This document shows, in pieces, positions 18,532 to 28,050 of a DNA stretch of 29,856 nucleotides. The position numbers and the translations under genes were made by a program. The notes under the pieces were generated by a model. It searched no databases, was not told the origin of the DNA, and was given only the letters and a program-made list of their open reading frames with translations. Origin of the DNA: Bremia lactucae (lineage: Eukaryota > Oomycota > Peronosporomycetes > Peronosporales > Peronosporaceae); NCBI RefSeq assembly GCF_004359215.1, contig NC_090617.1:4189421-4219276 (forward strand). Reading direction: 5' to 3'. The first letter of the stretch is position 1. Every line of letters begins with the position of its first letter.

Positions 18532-18543
18532 AAGGGGAGGTGA
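18532..18543 (+). other. Polypurine tract of Ty3-A
   Basis: AAGGGGAGGTGA lies immediately before the 3' LTR and would prime plus-strand DNA synthesis in a functional element. The related LTR at 29448 is preceded on the minus strand by AAGGGAGGGG in the same place. Confidence 0.8.
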
Positions 18544-19068
18544 CGTAACAGTGTGTCTTGTTACATAAGTATTATTCCTGTAAGAGAAATATTAAATATC
18601 ATTTCCTATGAGATATATAATAAATATTATTTATTATAAAACAAAATAAGCAAAGAAGTGCAAAATTATTATCTTTATTAATTTTAACTTAGATAATTCC
18701 AATAATACCAAATTTGGTATTATTGATGCAATAAGACATTAGCTACATTGATTGGTTAATTTAAGTCTAAATCAACCCCACCAACCGTTTCAAGACACGA
18801 TTGTGCAGTGCGGAACAAGGCGCCATACTTAGTAAGATATTAAGATAACAAGTTCAGTAGTAGATAGAAGATCGTTACGTTTGAAACTATTGTACAAATA
18901 CTGTTTTACTTTTCCCTAATTCTAAATCCATTGATTTTGGTAGCTATAGACCCTTAGCTACCTAGAAACCTTCCTCTATACGTGAAGTTTCGAGGCACCC
19001 TACCTACACTGTAATCAGTGTAAGGTTGACTAGCACTTGCCAGTACAAGTGAAAGGTGGCCTGTCACA
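18544..19068 (+). repeat. Ty3-A 3' LTR
   Basis: It aligns with 12496-13002 end to end, from CGTAACAGTGTGTC (T to C at the first base) to GGTGGCCTGTCACA. It shares the conserved GAGGCACC block and the double-hairpin end. It has small insertions relative to the 5' LTR, including an AT-rich expansion near 18610-18640. Confidence 0.9.
18994..19061 (+). other. Predicted three-way junction at the 3' end of the 3' LTR
   Basis: The outer arms are GGCACC (18994-18999) and GGTGGCC (19055-19061), which pair with one bulge. The inner hairpins are ACACTG/CAGTGT around TAAT (19006-19021) and CACTTG/CAAGTG (19034-19051). The stems match the layout, but not all of the sequence, of the 5' LTR copy. Confidence 0.6.
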
Positions 19069-19073
19069 GTTTT
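19069..19073. repeat. Target site duplication of Ty3-A (right)
   Basis: gtttt, identical to 12491-12495. Confidence 0.85.
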
Positions 19074-20039
19074 CAACTATACACTGGCATACAATAAATA
19101 TTGGCCGAATCTTGAAATCTCCTTGCATTGTATACTTGCTAGCAGCTTTTAAAGCCAAAATACTTGCTGTGCGTTTGAAAGCGCGAGTGAATGAGCACAC
19201 GATCGTATTCTAACATTAAAATTTCGATCTAATTGCCTGCCAAGAAAAGTAGCCAGATCGAAGCGGGGCGACGGAAATTTTAAAAGAAGAAGAATTCGTT
19301 GAGTGAATACTAGGTCATAGTAAATGGATTCATAAAACTCAGATCAGGTAGTACCCGCCAATAGTCATATTGTCCATTCACTTCGAGCTCGCTATTCTCC
19401 CTTACTTGCGTCCATCCCGGGACGCGCGTGTAGATATAATCTTCTTAGCGCTCATACTGTTTTCTTAACTTTGAAGCAGCTCCACTGCTTCGCGGATTTA
19501 GTTTGCATGTAGTATTCCTGACGACCGCTCTTTAGTCGACAACGATGTCACACAACTTTTCTACTATTTTGAATACGAACGTGTGTTCTGTCACCCACGC
19601 TTTCTAACGCACAGCAATCATTCTGGATTTCAATGTTGCTTGCAAGCATACGATGCAAGGAGGTTCCAAGATTCGACATATATTAATTGAATGCAGTGAT
19701 ACAGCTGAAATCCTGGTTGGCTCGATGGCGAGACAATACATCTCATGACAGGTCGAACCATTAATAGTCTTAAGTTTCACGCGTTCTTAAACCTTAGCTT
19801 GCTCTTGACAAGAGCCAATGTCAAATCAAAATCCGATGATGAGCTGCTTAAATCTTACTGTCATCCAATGAATATTTTCGTGTCACTTCACGTGCATCTG
19901 GGGAATTATATCCTTGATGAATCGGCCCTACGCCCACAATACGTTCAGCATCAGTCTTTTCGTTATCACAATGAGTATAACTCAACGGAGTCCGTGCCGT
20001 TACACAAGCAAGACCTGAGCCACGCTCACTAATATTTTT
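19074..20039. other. Unassigned region between Ty3-A and Ty3-B
   Basis: A 95-codon plus frame (19745-20032) has no recognisable motif. On the minus strand 20038-19850 is also open (KNISERGSGLACVTARTPLS, then YTHCDNEKTDAERIVGVG), and as it directly follows the Ty3-B protease it may be its decayed continuation. No RT motif is seen. The rest (19074-19740) shows nothing recognisable. Confidence 0.4.
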
Positions 20040-20590
20040 TTCAAATTTGGGGATAATTAATCAGGCATCCCAATATCTAAAACACACTGATCGATTCTGT
20101 CGGTGCCCACGCAAATAACGCTTTTGTTGTCTAGCGAAGATGGGTTCATTACTCTCCAAAGCCTCACTAGGATCATTGCGCGTAGCGTCTAAGGTCTTAG
20201 ACCTCGAATAATAACATGGCTCATGACTCAAGCCAAGCCATACCAAGGATGAGATCATTTCTTAAATCCAGAACAATGACAAGACAGCATTTTATACTGT
20301 CAAAGCTGCAAAATTTTAATGCCTAACGTCAGAGGAGCTTTAGGCACGGTGGCACGACAACTAGTCGGTAAGCAAACTATGATCGAATCACCTTCATGCG
20401 CTTCAAGCGCTTCACCATATCGCTGATTCTCTTCCAGCGAACGACGGCGAGCATAACTGCAAGACGCTCTGAAATTAACACAAGTAGACCATGGCTTATC
20501 AAAGCCCTTAATAGTTGCCTTCGCGACTAACAAGCCGGGCTTGTATTCAGGCCCCGTGCTCTTAAACACCGAGCTCTTTGGAGCTAGCAT
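20040..20590 (-). pseudogene. Ty3-B retropepsin-like protease, active-site Asp lost
   Basis: The minus frame 20590-20300 reads TGPEYKPGLLVAKATIKGF, then DKPWSTCVNFRASCSYARR and NQRYGEALEAHEGDSIIV. In the family the active-site block is V-D-F-G-A-S-C-N-Y-A-R; here Asp is Asn and Gly is Arg. After a frameshift (20258-20061) comes the second half with VWLGLSHEPCYYSRSKTLDA, then ATRNDPSEALESNEPIFARQ, matching the usual M-A-W-L-x-x-H-E-P-W block. The gene is broken and inactive. Confidence 0.82.
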
Positions 20591-20594
20591 TGTT

Positions 20595-21054
20595 GACCTT
20601 TATCTACAAAAGGTTCCAGGTAAGGTGGTGTTCTTGCTCTTTCGAGCTTTGCGCGCGTTGCGTAAAGGAGGACCCGGGCGTAAGTGCTTCGTGCTCCCGA
20701 GCATATAACATTTACGAATGCTGTAAAGATGTATTACATCTAAAAGTTCTTCTTCTCCCTCCTCATCGATGCTTGGGTCCATGGGTCCATTTAAATAGAC
20801 GAACTCGATATGCTCGAAGAGCTGATACGATTGTCTGGCGTACTAACACGGGCGGACTTACATTCGACTTCAGCGCGTAGCGATACCACAAGTGCTTTAA
20901 AAGTAACAGGGAACAGGGTGGGGTCAATACAATTCCGTCTGGACAACGCCCTCATTAAGACTCCCAAAAAGACGGTTACTAAACCGCTTCTTGCATTGGG
21001 TCTTGACGCATAGCGCCAATAAGAGGCCCATAGACATAGCCGCCTAGGGTTCAT
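20595..21054 (-). pseudogene. Ty3-B Gag C-terminal half with defective zinc knuckle
   Basis: The frame 21054-20791 contains LVTVFLGVLMRALSRRNCI, matching the Val-Thr-Val-Phe-Met-Glu-Gly-Leu region of Phytophthora Ty3 Gag, and ends in a Ser-rich stretch. The next frame (20782-20600) reads MDPSIDEEGEEELLDVIHL, then RKCYMLGSTKHLRPGPPLRN. The knuckle should be C-x2-C-x4-H-x4-C: the second and last Cys are replaced by Leu and Pro. The nucleocapsid is therefore inactive. Confidence 0.78.
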
Positions 21055-21680
21055 TTACCCTGACGAGTTGCTATGAGTCGTTATTGCGTACAAAAAGTTT
21101 AATCAGGAGATGCAAACATGCTAGTCATTTGCTGTTTCAGTGAATCCCGCGTGGGTAAAGCGTCGTTTATAGACGTGCCGCACGTGAGAGTCCACTCTAT
21201 AGCTCTATTTCCGAGCTTAGAAATGGCCATGGCTGCCTTGGCCACCTTTTTATTAAGTTGAGAAAATGACAGTGTCTATGAACATCTCCATTTGCTTGAT
21301 CCAAAAATGAGATTTTCTCCCTCATCGCCATATATGTATTAGCATTGACAACAAGAGGATGAGCCTTTGACACTGGATCGGGTACACAATTGTACCGAGT
21401 CGGCATCGATGCCGCTACGTGGTCTTGTACCTGTCCAATAAGAGACTACTCGTATTGCATAAAGGCTTCAGGTCTTGCACCCAGAACATCTGGTCCTTGT
21501 GACACGATGAGCTCATTGTGTTCTAGCCAAAAGAACGTTTTGAGCTTCTCAAACGCTGCGCATTTCACCCTGACAGTTCAAGAAAAGTGTCCATTTCAGC
21601 AGAGGCTTCATCTTATAAAGACTCATGCGTAGATTTACTACCAGTGCTACCAGATGTAGCGGAGCTACCTCGCTCCTAAA
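21055..21680 (-). pseudogene. Ty3-B Gag N-terminus and capsid region
   Basis: From about 21680 downwards the minus strand shows ERG-x-SAT-x-GST, then EASAEMDTFLELSG and (shifted) KCAAFEKLKTFFWLEHNEL, shared with 4092-4310. A second frame (21406-21197) reads MPTRYNCVPDPVSKAHPLVV. The capsid follows in pieces: FWIKQMEMFIDTVIFST, then KVAKAAMAISKLGNRAIEWT and LTCGTSINDALPTRDSLKQQ, a recognisable oomycete Ty3 capsid (the A-I-S-K-L-G-x-R-A-x-E-W block). Frameshifts and stops (TAA at about 21247) show decay. Confidence 0.72.
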
Positions 21681-22020
21681 GTCAGAGGAAGGCTTGAAAT
21701 TTAGTGATTTTTTAAGCTCTATGAAATTAAGAAATTTAATAATTTAGTAAGTTGTGCAAGCTCGTATAGCCTAGTGAATTCTGAATCAAGGGACTCAGTG
21801 ATTCGTAGAACTAAGCGACAACTGATGACCGAGAGTTTATTCCTTAGGAAGGCTTATTACTAACGCTGATAGCAGCACAAGCTTCAAGAAGGACACTAGA
21901 CGCTCGAAGATTAAAAGAGGAACTAATTTTTTAAAAACTTATAATAGGAACCTTACTTTAAAAAAATATTTACGGCACCACATTCCGGTTAACGGCTTCC
22001 ACCATATAGTAACTATATTC
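21600..22020 (-). repeat. Dispersed retroelement 5' module (leader), copy 2, start of Ty3-B
   Basis: It aligns with 4215-4620 in the same orientation (see that entry). On the minus strand it directly precedes Ty3-B Gag, which identifies the module as the leader and possibly LTR of that family. The far end (21970-22015), with CGGCACCACATTCCGG, corresponds weakly to the GGCCGCCAGATTC block at 4610. I could not define LTR ends. Confidence 0.6.
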
Positions 22021-23523
22021 AAGAGAAATTTAATTCTACGCCCCTCTTTTGAAAAGAAGTTCTAAATCTACCCTATTCTTCTCAAAAAAATCACATATTG
22101 CCTCTTTTTCTCATACATATTACTGAACAGCCATTACACCGCGTCGAAAATGCAACAAGCTCTCCCTAAGTCTCCAAATGGATTTGAAATTTCTCAAAAG
22201 ATCTTCGACCCCTAAAGTCGAAGGCACATTAGAAGTTCTCATAGATCACAAATAAGTAAAGGAATCAAAAGATTCAAACCATGCACTGAACAGGCAAAAT
22301 TACAAATTAAAGCTGATAATTCTTCAAAACAACAAATATATATTTTTAAGCTTGCGCCAGTGTCAGTTCTCGCGGCTCGTAGAGAATCTCACGCGGTGCT
22401 TCTTCCTCAAACGACTACCGTGTCTTCAAGTCTCTCTTGTTTGGGATTCACCAGCACTGTACTGCCTCCTGCAATACCTGCGCTGCAAATTTATTGCAAA
22501 GGTCTGCATTTTTAATTGTCGGAGAGCTCGAATTTGCTGGAACCTGGTCGATTATATACACTTGTCGACGACCATCGGACAAGAGCGCGTCATCAATTGA
22601 ATCGTGTGACGAGGACAACGGCATCCACAATCCTCGCTACGTCGGCCTTGTAACGTGAAGAGGCTTGGACACTGTCGCCCGTTGGTTCTTGATCCAGAAT
22701 GTTGAAGGTGAAGCTGACGTTGATGTCATAAGAGAGCAATCATGACGTAAAAATTTCACCGAAGACTATCAAAGACCGAAGCCACGTGACCAATTGCAGT
22801 ACCGCAAACCATGAGATGAATCGATCTGGCATTGATAGCAGCATTTGATGGATCCATGCAGTAGGTTTCGAAACTCGGATAAAACGAGCGGTGATCTGTC
22901 AGTACCGTGCAAATAAATCGACAGCTGAAACACTTGTGCAATGCGATAATCCTGCACGTCTATCATTGGAAGTAAGCCTAGATTATCTTTGAGCAAGAGG
23001 GGAAATTTCTGAATTTTGGAAACGAGGAGTAGATTAAGAATATCGAGTCAAGGAGGTACATAATGAAATTAATCGATATTTAATGTCGTTCATCTGCCGC
23101 GTTTTTGACAAATTGCGCTGTTTCTTAATTAATTATTTCTAGAGAATAGCTTCACGATCTCGTGAGAGACCGTGACGGTGCGTGCTGTGGTCGTGCCAGA
23201 ATAAAGTAGGTTTGCTTTTTAAGCAGTTGCTCACAAGCGCCAATCCTACGTTTTTAGAGAGAAACACGGCCGTAAGCGCGGCAAAATTTTTCTGGTCAAG
23301 TGCACTGCCAAGAGCATCAAAATCGTGCCACGAGAGTCGGATTTTGATGGGTCACCAGCAACCATAAGGATAGTAGCGATTCGCGGAAAAGGCGCCGCGT
23401 CTTGCTGCTGCGGCTTGCATGTGGCGCTCGCATCGCAAAATGTGGCCGCTTTGCAGATTTTGTGAAACGTAGTGGCTTATTTGTATCGGTAAAGGGTGGT
23501 CGATTGCTCTAGCCGTTCGGGGA
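22021..23523. other. Unassigned region left of the copia element
   Basis: 22021-22340 is AT-rich without coding signs. On the minus strand 22340-22990 has overlapping open frames (a Leu/Phe/Ile-rich piece FISWFAVLQLVTWLRSLIVF, and VQASSRYKADVARIVDAVVL), and 23330-23180 reads HDFDALGSALDQKNFAALTA, then VFLSKNVGLALVSNCL. These look like once-coding sequence, but I recognise no family. The copia element is inserted at 23524. Confidence 0.4.
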
Positions 23524-23528
23524 ATATG
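23524..23528. repeat. Target site duplication of the copia element (left)
   Basis: atatg, repeated at 28046-28050 directly beyond the other LTR. Confidence 0.9.
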
Positions 23529-23728
23529 TGATGGGGTATGACAACGAACTGCGTAAGAATTTCTTCGTGAAGGGGAAAATGGAAAGTATATTCGTCTTTA
23601 TAAAACCCTAATGCATGTAACGTTCTTAAATGTATCAACCTCGTTTGCTCTTCTTCTTGTGTCATTCGCGACAGTAACTGCCACATCAGCACGACAACGA
23701 ACCGTCGCCTGATGTTCCACCTTCAACA
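23529..23728 (-). repeat. Copia 3' LTR
   Basis: On the minus strand it runs from TGTTGAAGGTGGAAC to TACCCCATCA. It contains GGGTTTTATAAAG, a likely TATA box. It aligns with 27848-28045 with about 19 substitutions and two 1-bp indels counted by eye. A purine run (GAGGAGGAG, 23729-23737) precedes it and probably served as polypurine tract. Confidence 0.92.
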
Positions 23729-23759
23729 CTCCTCCTCAACGAGAAGTTATCAATATTGG

Positions 23760-25220
23760 TCTTGGCCACGAAAAATTGAAACTGCATTGTCGAAATGGTC
23801 TTGATCATAAAATCAGCGAGCTGAAACTTGGTTTTAATTTACTTCAGCTGAGTTACCTTGTTCTTGACTTGATCACGGACAAAATGATAGCGTTTACAAA
23901 TGTGCTTCGCACGACTTGGATATCCTTCATTTTTCGTGATAGCGGTTGCACTTTGATTGTCCTCGTACACCCTTACTGGACCATCGATCTTGACCTTCAT
24001 CTCCAGCAATAGCGATTAAGTCCACAATGCTTCTTGATTGCACAATGATAGTGCCACATATTCGGCTTCAGCAGTGTTTAGCGACACACTGTTTTGCGTT
24101 TTTGACTTGAAATCATGAGTGATCCGTTGACCATCACCATCACACCAGATGTTGATCGTCAATTGTCCTTGTTCCTGCCCAATCAACGTCACTAAATGCA
24201 CTCAACCGCAGTTCACGTGACTTGCTCCGATAGCAAATTCCATCCATAGCGGTTGACTTTAGGTAACGCAAAACTCGATTGGCCGCATTCCAATGTTCTT
24301 CGCTTGGTTTTTCTAAGTGTCGACTCAATTAAGCAACCGAATGCAATATCGGGTCTTGCGTCGGTTGCCACGTACAGAAGTGAATCCACCAAAAAAACGA
24401 TACGGACGATTTTTTTTATTTTTGGGTCCATCACTTCACACTTTATCATGTTTCGGCCTTCAACGCCCAGATTATACACCGGTCTAGCATTATCTTGATT
24501 ATTTTTTTAAACCATACTTGCTATGCACGCGCTTGACTGATCTTGAGCTGTTTCTTCTCCCTCTTGTAGTCAACTACGATGCCCAGAATAAATCGCAGCT
24601 TACCTAGTGTCTTAAGCTGAAAATTAATAGACAATTCATCTGCAATAATTGAGTCGTACAAAAGACCATCAATGAGCATGTCGTCGACATATAACGTCAC
24701 GTAAATCCGTGAAACATTGTCAAATCGACGAACAAATACACACGGATCCGAAACACACGCCACAAACCCCATGCTCTTAAAAACACTTGAAACATGCTTA
24801 AAACATGTTGCATCAGCTTGTTTTAGTCCATACAGGCTTCGATTTAGCTTTAGCTTTTGACTCGATTGCAAATACCGCCCTCGGGTGTATTAATATACAC
24901 CTCTTCTTTGAGAACACCATTGATAAATGTTGTATCGACATCGTATTGGAATATAACCATCTTATAATGGCAACAACACACACCGCGAATGATACTCTAA
25001 TTAAATTTATGTTGGCAACCGGAGAATGCGTGTCGTAGTAATCAATTCCATAGGTCTGACGATAATTTAGTGCCACAAGCCGAGCCTAATATCGCTCAAT
25101 ATCACCGTTTTCATTCGCTTGATGGCGAACACCCACTTAGTTCTAATAACCTTCTTGTTTAACGAATTGTCCACGGGAGTCCACGTCTTTTGCTATTAAT
25201 TCGGCCTATATCGCTTCTTT
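23760..25220 (-). pseudogene. Copia reverse transcriptase and RNase H, broken
   Basis: From 25220 downwards I read MWKEAI, then a broken stretch, ALNYRQTYGIDYYDTHSPVA (frame 25076-24813), and DVDTTFINGVLKEEVYI in another frame. Next come LNRSLYGLKQADATCFKHVS and IYVTLYVDDMLIDG with the catalytic YVDD (24871-24521). RNase H follows: DARPDIAFG, HLEKPSEEHWNAANRVLRYL, FSDVDWAGT, then SVSLNTAEAEYVALSLCNQ, and VYEDNQSATAITKNEGYPSR near 23.97 kb. These are the standard copia blocks. At least six frame changes and several stops are present; it ends next to the 3' LTR with an L-R-R-S-V-E motif. Confidence 0.9.
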
Positions 25221-25560
25221 CCACATCGTACTTTGTGGAGACTTCACAGCATCTTGGTACGTTGATGGGGTTTCAAATGCCGCATAAGCTTGATCATACT
25301 GAATACGATATCGTTTTGACGCACGTTCTACAGGTTCATCTCGACGTGACGAAACGATAGCATCTAACATTCCGACTGGAACCAAAGCTTGTGAGTCTGG
25401 ACTTCGAGGAGATATAACAAGGGAGTTATTATGTCCACTAACACGAAATGAATGTGTCTCCATACTGTCATCGAGATTAGTCCATCCCTCGCTGGGCACA
25501 ATGGCCTGAATATCATCCTTAATTAAATCAGCTAGCTGCATGTACACTTCATCGATATCT
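25206..25560 (-). pseudogene. Copia integrase-RT linker
   Basis: The open frame 25547-25206 (113 codons) is hydrophilic, with EPVERASKRYRIQYDQAYAA and, at its end, DAVKSPQSTMWKEAI, the usual entry into copia RT (normally ...SPxAxxWxxAM). It has no catalytic role. 25561-25668 is degraded sequence of the same linker. Confidence 0.7.
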
Positions 25561-25668
25561 AAAGCAAAATCATCTCTATGTCTATTCTCTAGACGTGTAC
25601 CCGAAGACGTTAATTCTTGAGGAGGCGAGACTATTTGATCACTGTTAGTCTAGTCAACCTTCATAGGT

Positions 25669-26760
25669 TCAATTCTCATCGTGATTTAAGGAAATTAATA
25701 ATTGAGCCCTGTTATTTTCGTCTCCTTCGCCATTTATTTTTGCGTGCTGATGAGTCGATGCAGGTGCGTCATCAACAACTTGTACGTACTTCGTCCGTGG
25801 CTGTTCTTGAAATGTCACTGACCTTGTGACCTCGAGTTTTTCTGAATTGTAATTCCAAACACGATAGCGCTTCACTTCGTGTGAATAACCAAGATTAATG
25901 CACCGAAATGGCTTCTTGTCCAATTAAGCGCGTTTCGCTTTATCAATGTGTGCGTAACCTTGAGGACCAAAAACGCGCATGTGTGATATGTCTGGCTTCA
26001 AGGTAAAACACATCTCAACTGGAGTCTTCGACGACGTGTGAAGCGCATGTGACCCGGTCGGTAACATATACAGCTGTATTAATAGCTTTAGCCCGCCACT
26101 TCTTCTCCACTTGCATGTGGTTAAGCATCGATCTTATACGTTTCGTCAGTGCCCTATTCATTCGTTCAGCCATTCTATTTTGCTGCGGGGAATATGACAC
26201 TGTCGCTTGGTGTACTATGCCAGCCTTGTGACAAACTTCTGCGATTTTCTTATTGATGTATTCGCCACCATTGTCGATGGGAATGCATTTGATCTTGGAA
26301 TTCAGTTTATTTTCCATCATCTACTTGTATTCGATGAAATTTCCCAGCACTTCAGACTTATTAGCGATGATGTATGTCACCACGTAGCAAGAAAAATCAT
26401 CCAGAAATGTAACCGCGTATCGTGCTCCTCCTTGAGAATTTGTCTCCATAAGACCCACCACATCACTGTGAACAATTTGAAGCAATGATTTTTGCCGTGA
26501 CTTGACATTGGAAATGGTTTGACTGACGACTTTTCAGTCACACATTTCTCGCAAATTTCGTCGTAGTCATTGACATCATCACTCGAAGCTTGCACATTTA
26601 TTCCTTCTACACAATTGTGAAGGGTTTTCAACGGCTTCATTGGAAGATATCCTAGTCGTGCGTGCCACACACTAGGATTCACATCTTCAATTCCACAACC
26701 AAACACTTCGCTAGTTAATGCCGACCCTAATGTTGCACACTCCATCGCAAATAATTACCC
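25669..26760 (-). pseudogene. Copia GAG-pre-integrase and integrase, broken
   Basis: The zinc region (frame 26745-26377) shows SVWHARLGYLPMKPLKTLHN, then CEKCVTEKSSVKPFP. After a 1-nt shift the core starts: VHSDVVGLMETNSQGGARYA, then VTFLDDFSCYVV, with the first catalytic Asp. The frame 26320-26015 holds IKCIPIDNGGEYINKK with the second Asp and YSPQQNRMAERMNRAL with the Glu, so the D-D-E triad is intact. Next come PVEMCFTLKPDISHMRVFGP, a TAA, and DKKPFRCINLGYSHEVKRYR (25923-25669), the usual end of copia integrase. Confidence 0.9.
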
Positions 26761-27144
26761 CACTTTGTTTACTTTCGCCACCACATCTTGACCATTCCTG
26801 ATCACACTTATTTTGTTCGTACAAGTCACATCCAACCCTTTTTCCGATAGTGCAGAAATCGATAGCAGTCTGCGATCCAGCTCTGGATCGTACAGCACGT
26901 CTTCAATGCGAATTGGCACATTGTTTTTCAGAATAACTCGAATCGTACCAATTCCAGCAGCATAACTGTCTGCCCATTTGCGATCGAAATGCCGACTGAT
27001 CGATTCAACGATCGAATCTCCAAAAAATCATCTTGGGTATGGGCACATATGACTACTCGCACTACTGCCTAGTAGCCAACCTTCCGAGACATGTTCACTA
27101 ACAGTAAATGCTTGCTCGTTATTTTTCTGGTCGGTTTGATACTT
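26761..27144 (-). pseudogene. Copia protease, catalytic D-S-G changed to G-S-S
   Basis: Downstream of the zinc knuckle and a TAG (27142-27144), the minus strand reads NEQAFTVSEHVSEGWLLGSS, then ASSHMCPYPR and a TGA. Copia proteases have W-L-L-D-S-G-A-S-S-H-M here. The codon at 27067-27069 is GGC (Gly) for the catalytic Asp, and the next Gly is Ser. The second half is readable: AAGIGTIRVILKNNVPIRIE, then DVLYDPELDRRLLSISALSE and KGLDVTC. The enzyme would be inactive. Confidence 0.85.
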
Positions 27145-27843
27145 CTAACAGTCTTGTTTCTTGTGACCCTGTTTTCCACATACGAAACACGTCCCGGTAA
27201 ACTTGTTTCTTGTTTCCTTCGACCGAAAAACTTTGCCTTTTACGCTTCTTGTAGCCTTCAATGCAAGTTCAGTCTTCTCCTTGCCAGAAATGCTTTCGAA
27301 TTCACGACGAAGCATTTCTTTGGCCTGGAACAGATCAATGTCCCTCATGTTCTCAATGATTTTGATAATCTGATCATACTCATCCGACAAGCTTCCAAGC
27401 AGTAAAACGAGCTGCTCGTCAGACGAAACTTCGTCTTCGATGGATTGCATGGACATGCACAGCTTATCAAACTTCAGAAAGTGGTCCAGTACACTCTCTT
27501 CCTTCTGTATCTTGAACTCATGCAGCTGTTGACGCATCTGCACACGGTTGTAGACACTTCTTCGAAATATATTTTTTTAATATCTACCAAGCTTCTGCAG
27601 TCGTGCCTGCATTTCGAACCATGGACTGTAGACTTGGGGCGTTGACGTGCACACAATCGCGAAGGCCTTCATGTCATTGACTTTCCATATCGACGCATCG
27701 GCCCTCGTGGCACTCGGTGCTTTCGTCGCGTCGATGTGCTCCAGTAGCCCTTTCTTGGCTAATTTCATCCGAGCATTAAACTCCCATACAAAGTAATTGT
27801 CCAGGTTGAGCAGATCATTTGCCTTACCCGCGTCTGGGTTCAT
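27142..27843 (-). pseudogene. Copia Gag with CCHC zinc knuckle, frameshifted
   Basis: The first frame (27843-27577) reads MNPDAGKANDLLNLDNYFVW, then EFNARMKLAKKGLLEHIDA and WKVNDMKAFAIVC, the N-terminus of copia Gag. A frameshift near 27.58 kb leads to the second frame (27543-27145): MQMRQQLHEFKIQKEESVLD, then LGSLSDEYDQIIKIIENMRD, and an intact knuckle CFVCGKQGHKKQDC (C-x2-C-x4-H-x4-C) at its end. A TAG follows immediately, before the protease. About 30 codons at the frameshift are degraded. The first ATG overlaps the tRNA primer site. Confidence 0.9.
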
Positions 27844-27847
27844 AACC
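27832..27847 (-). other. Copia primer-binding site, initiator-tRNA-Met half type, overlapping the gag ATG
   Basis: On the minus strand GGTTATGAACCCAGAC follows the 5' LTR directly. Eukaryotic initiator tRNA-Met contains CUGGGCCCAUAACC in its anticodon arm, whose complement is GGTTATGGGCCCAG; 12 of 14 bases match. Drosophila copia primes from this internal tRNA site. The ATG inside is complementary to the CAU anticodon and is also the first codon of Gag (27843-27841). Confidence 0.75.
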
Positions 27848-28045
27848 TATTGGATATGACAACACACTGCGTAAGAATGTCTTTGTGTAGGGGAAAATGG
27901 AAAATAGATTCGTTCTTATAAAACCCTATTACATGTAACGTGCTTAAATGTAACAACCTCGTTTGCTCTTCTTCTTGTGTCATTCACGACAGTAACCGCC
28001 ACATCAGCACGACAACGAACCGTCGCTGATGTTCCAACTTCAGCA
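27848..28045 (-). repeat. Copia 5' LTR
   Basis: On the minus strand it runs from TGCTGAAGTTGGAAC to CATATCCAATA and aligns with 23529-23728. It contains GGGTTTTATAAGAAC, a likely TATA box, so the transcript should start about 60-70 bp before the primer site. Confidence 0.92.
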
Positions 28046-28050
28046 ATATG
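28046..28050. repeat. Target site duplication of the copia element (right)
   Basis: atatg, identical to 23524-23528, supporting the LTR ends chosen. Confidence 0.9.

Larger units (their letters stand above)
12496..19068 (+). mobile_element. Ty3-A: terminally complete Ty3/gypsy chromovirus-type element, internally deleted
   Basis: This 6573-bp element has LTRs at both ends (507 and 525 bp) and is flanked by the perfect 5-bp target duplication gtttt at 12491-12495 and 19069-19073. That fixes its ends. A polypurine tract (AAGGGGAGG) lies at 18532-18540, three bases before the 3' LTR. Gag, protease, integrase and chromodomain remnants lie in the expected order on the plus strand, but all of reverse transcriptase, RNase H and the integrase zinc domain is missing at about 15.60-15.67 kb. 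The LTRs differ visibly (roughly 80% identical by eye), so it is old. Between chromodomain and 3' LTR an antisense ORF is present. Confidence 0.92.
23529..28045 (-). mobile_element. Ty1/copia element, terminally complete, coding region decayed
   Basis: This 4517-bp element lies on the minus strand, with LTRs of 198 bp (27848-28045) and 200 bp (23529-23728) that are about 90% identical by eye. It is flanked by the perfect 5-bp duplication atatg at 23524-23528 and 28046-28050. Gag, protease, integrase, RT and RNase H follow in copia order, with frameshifts and stops in each. The primer site resembles the half-tRNA initiator-Met type used by Drosophila copia. It is younger than Ty3-A judging by LTR similarity, but dead. 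Confidence 0.94.

Noticed and set aside
18600..18650. AT-rich block as a possible origin or satellite
   Set aside because: It is an expansion within the Ty3-A 3' LTR and aligns with the 5' LTR on both sides.
19745..20032. A 95-codon plus frame as a possible secreted effector
   Set aside because: No convincing signal peptide cleavage region and no RXLR or LxLFLAK motif. The minus strand is also open here and continues the Ty3-B protease.
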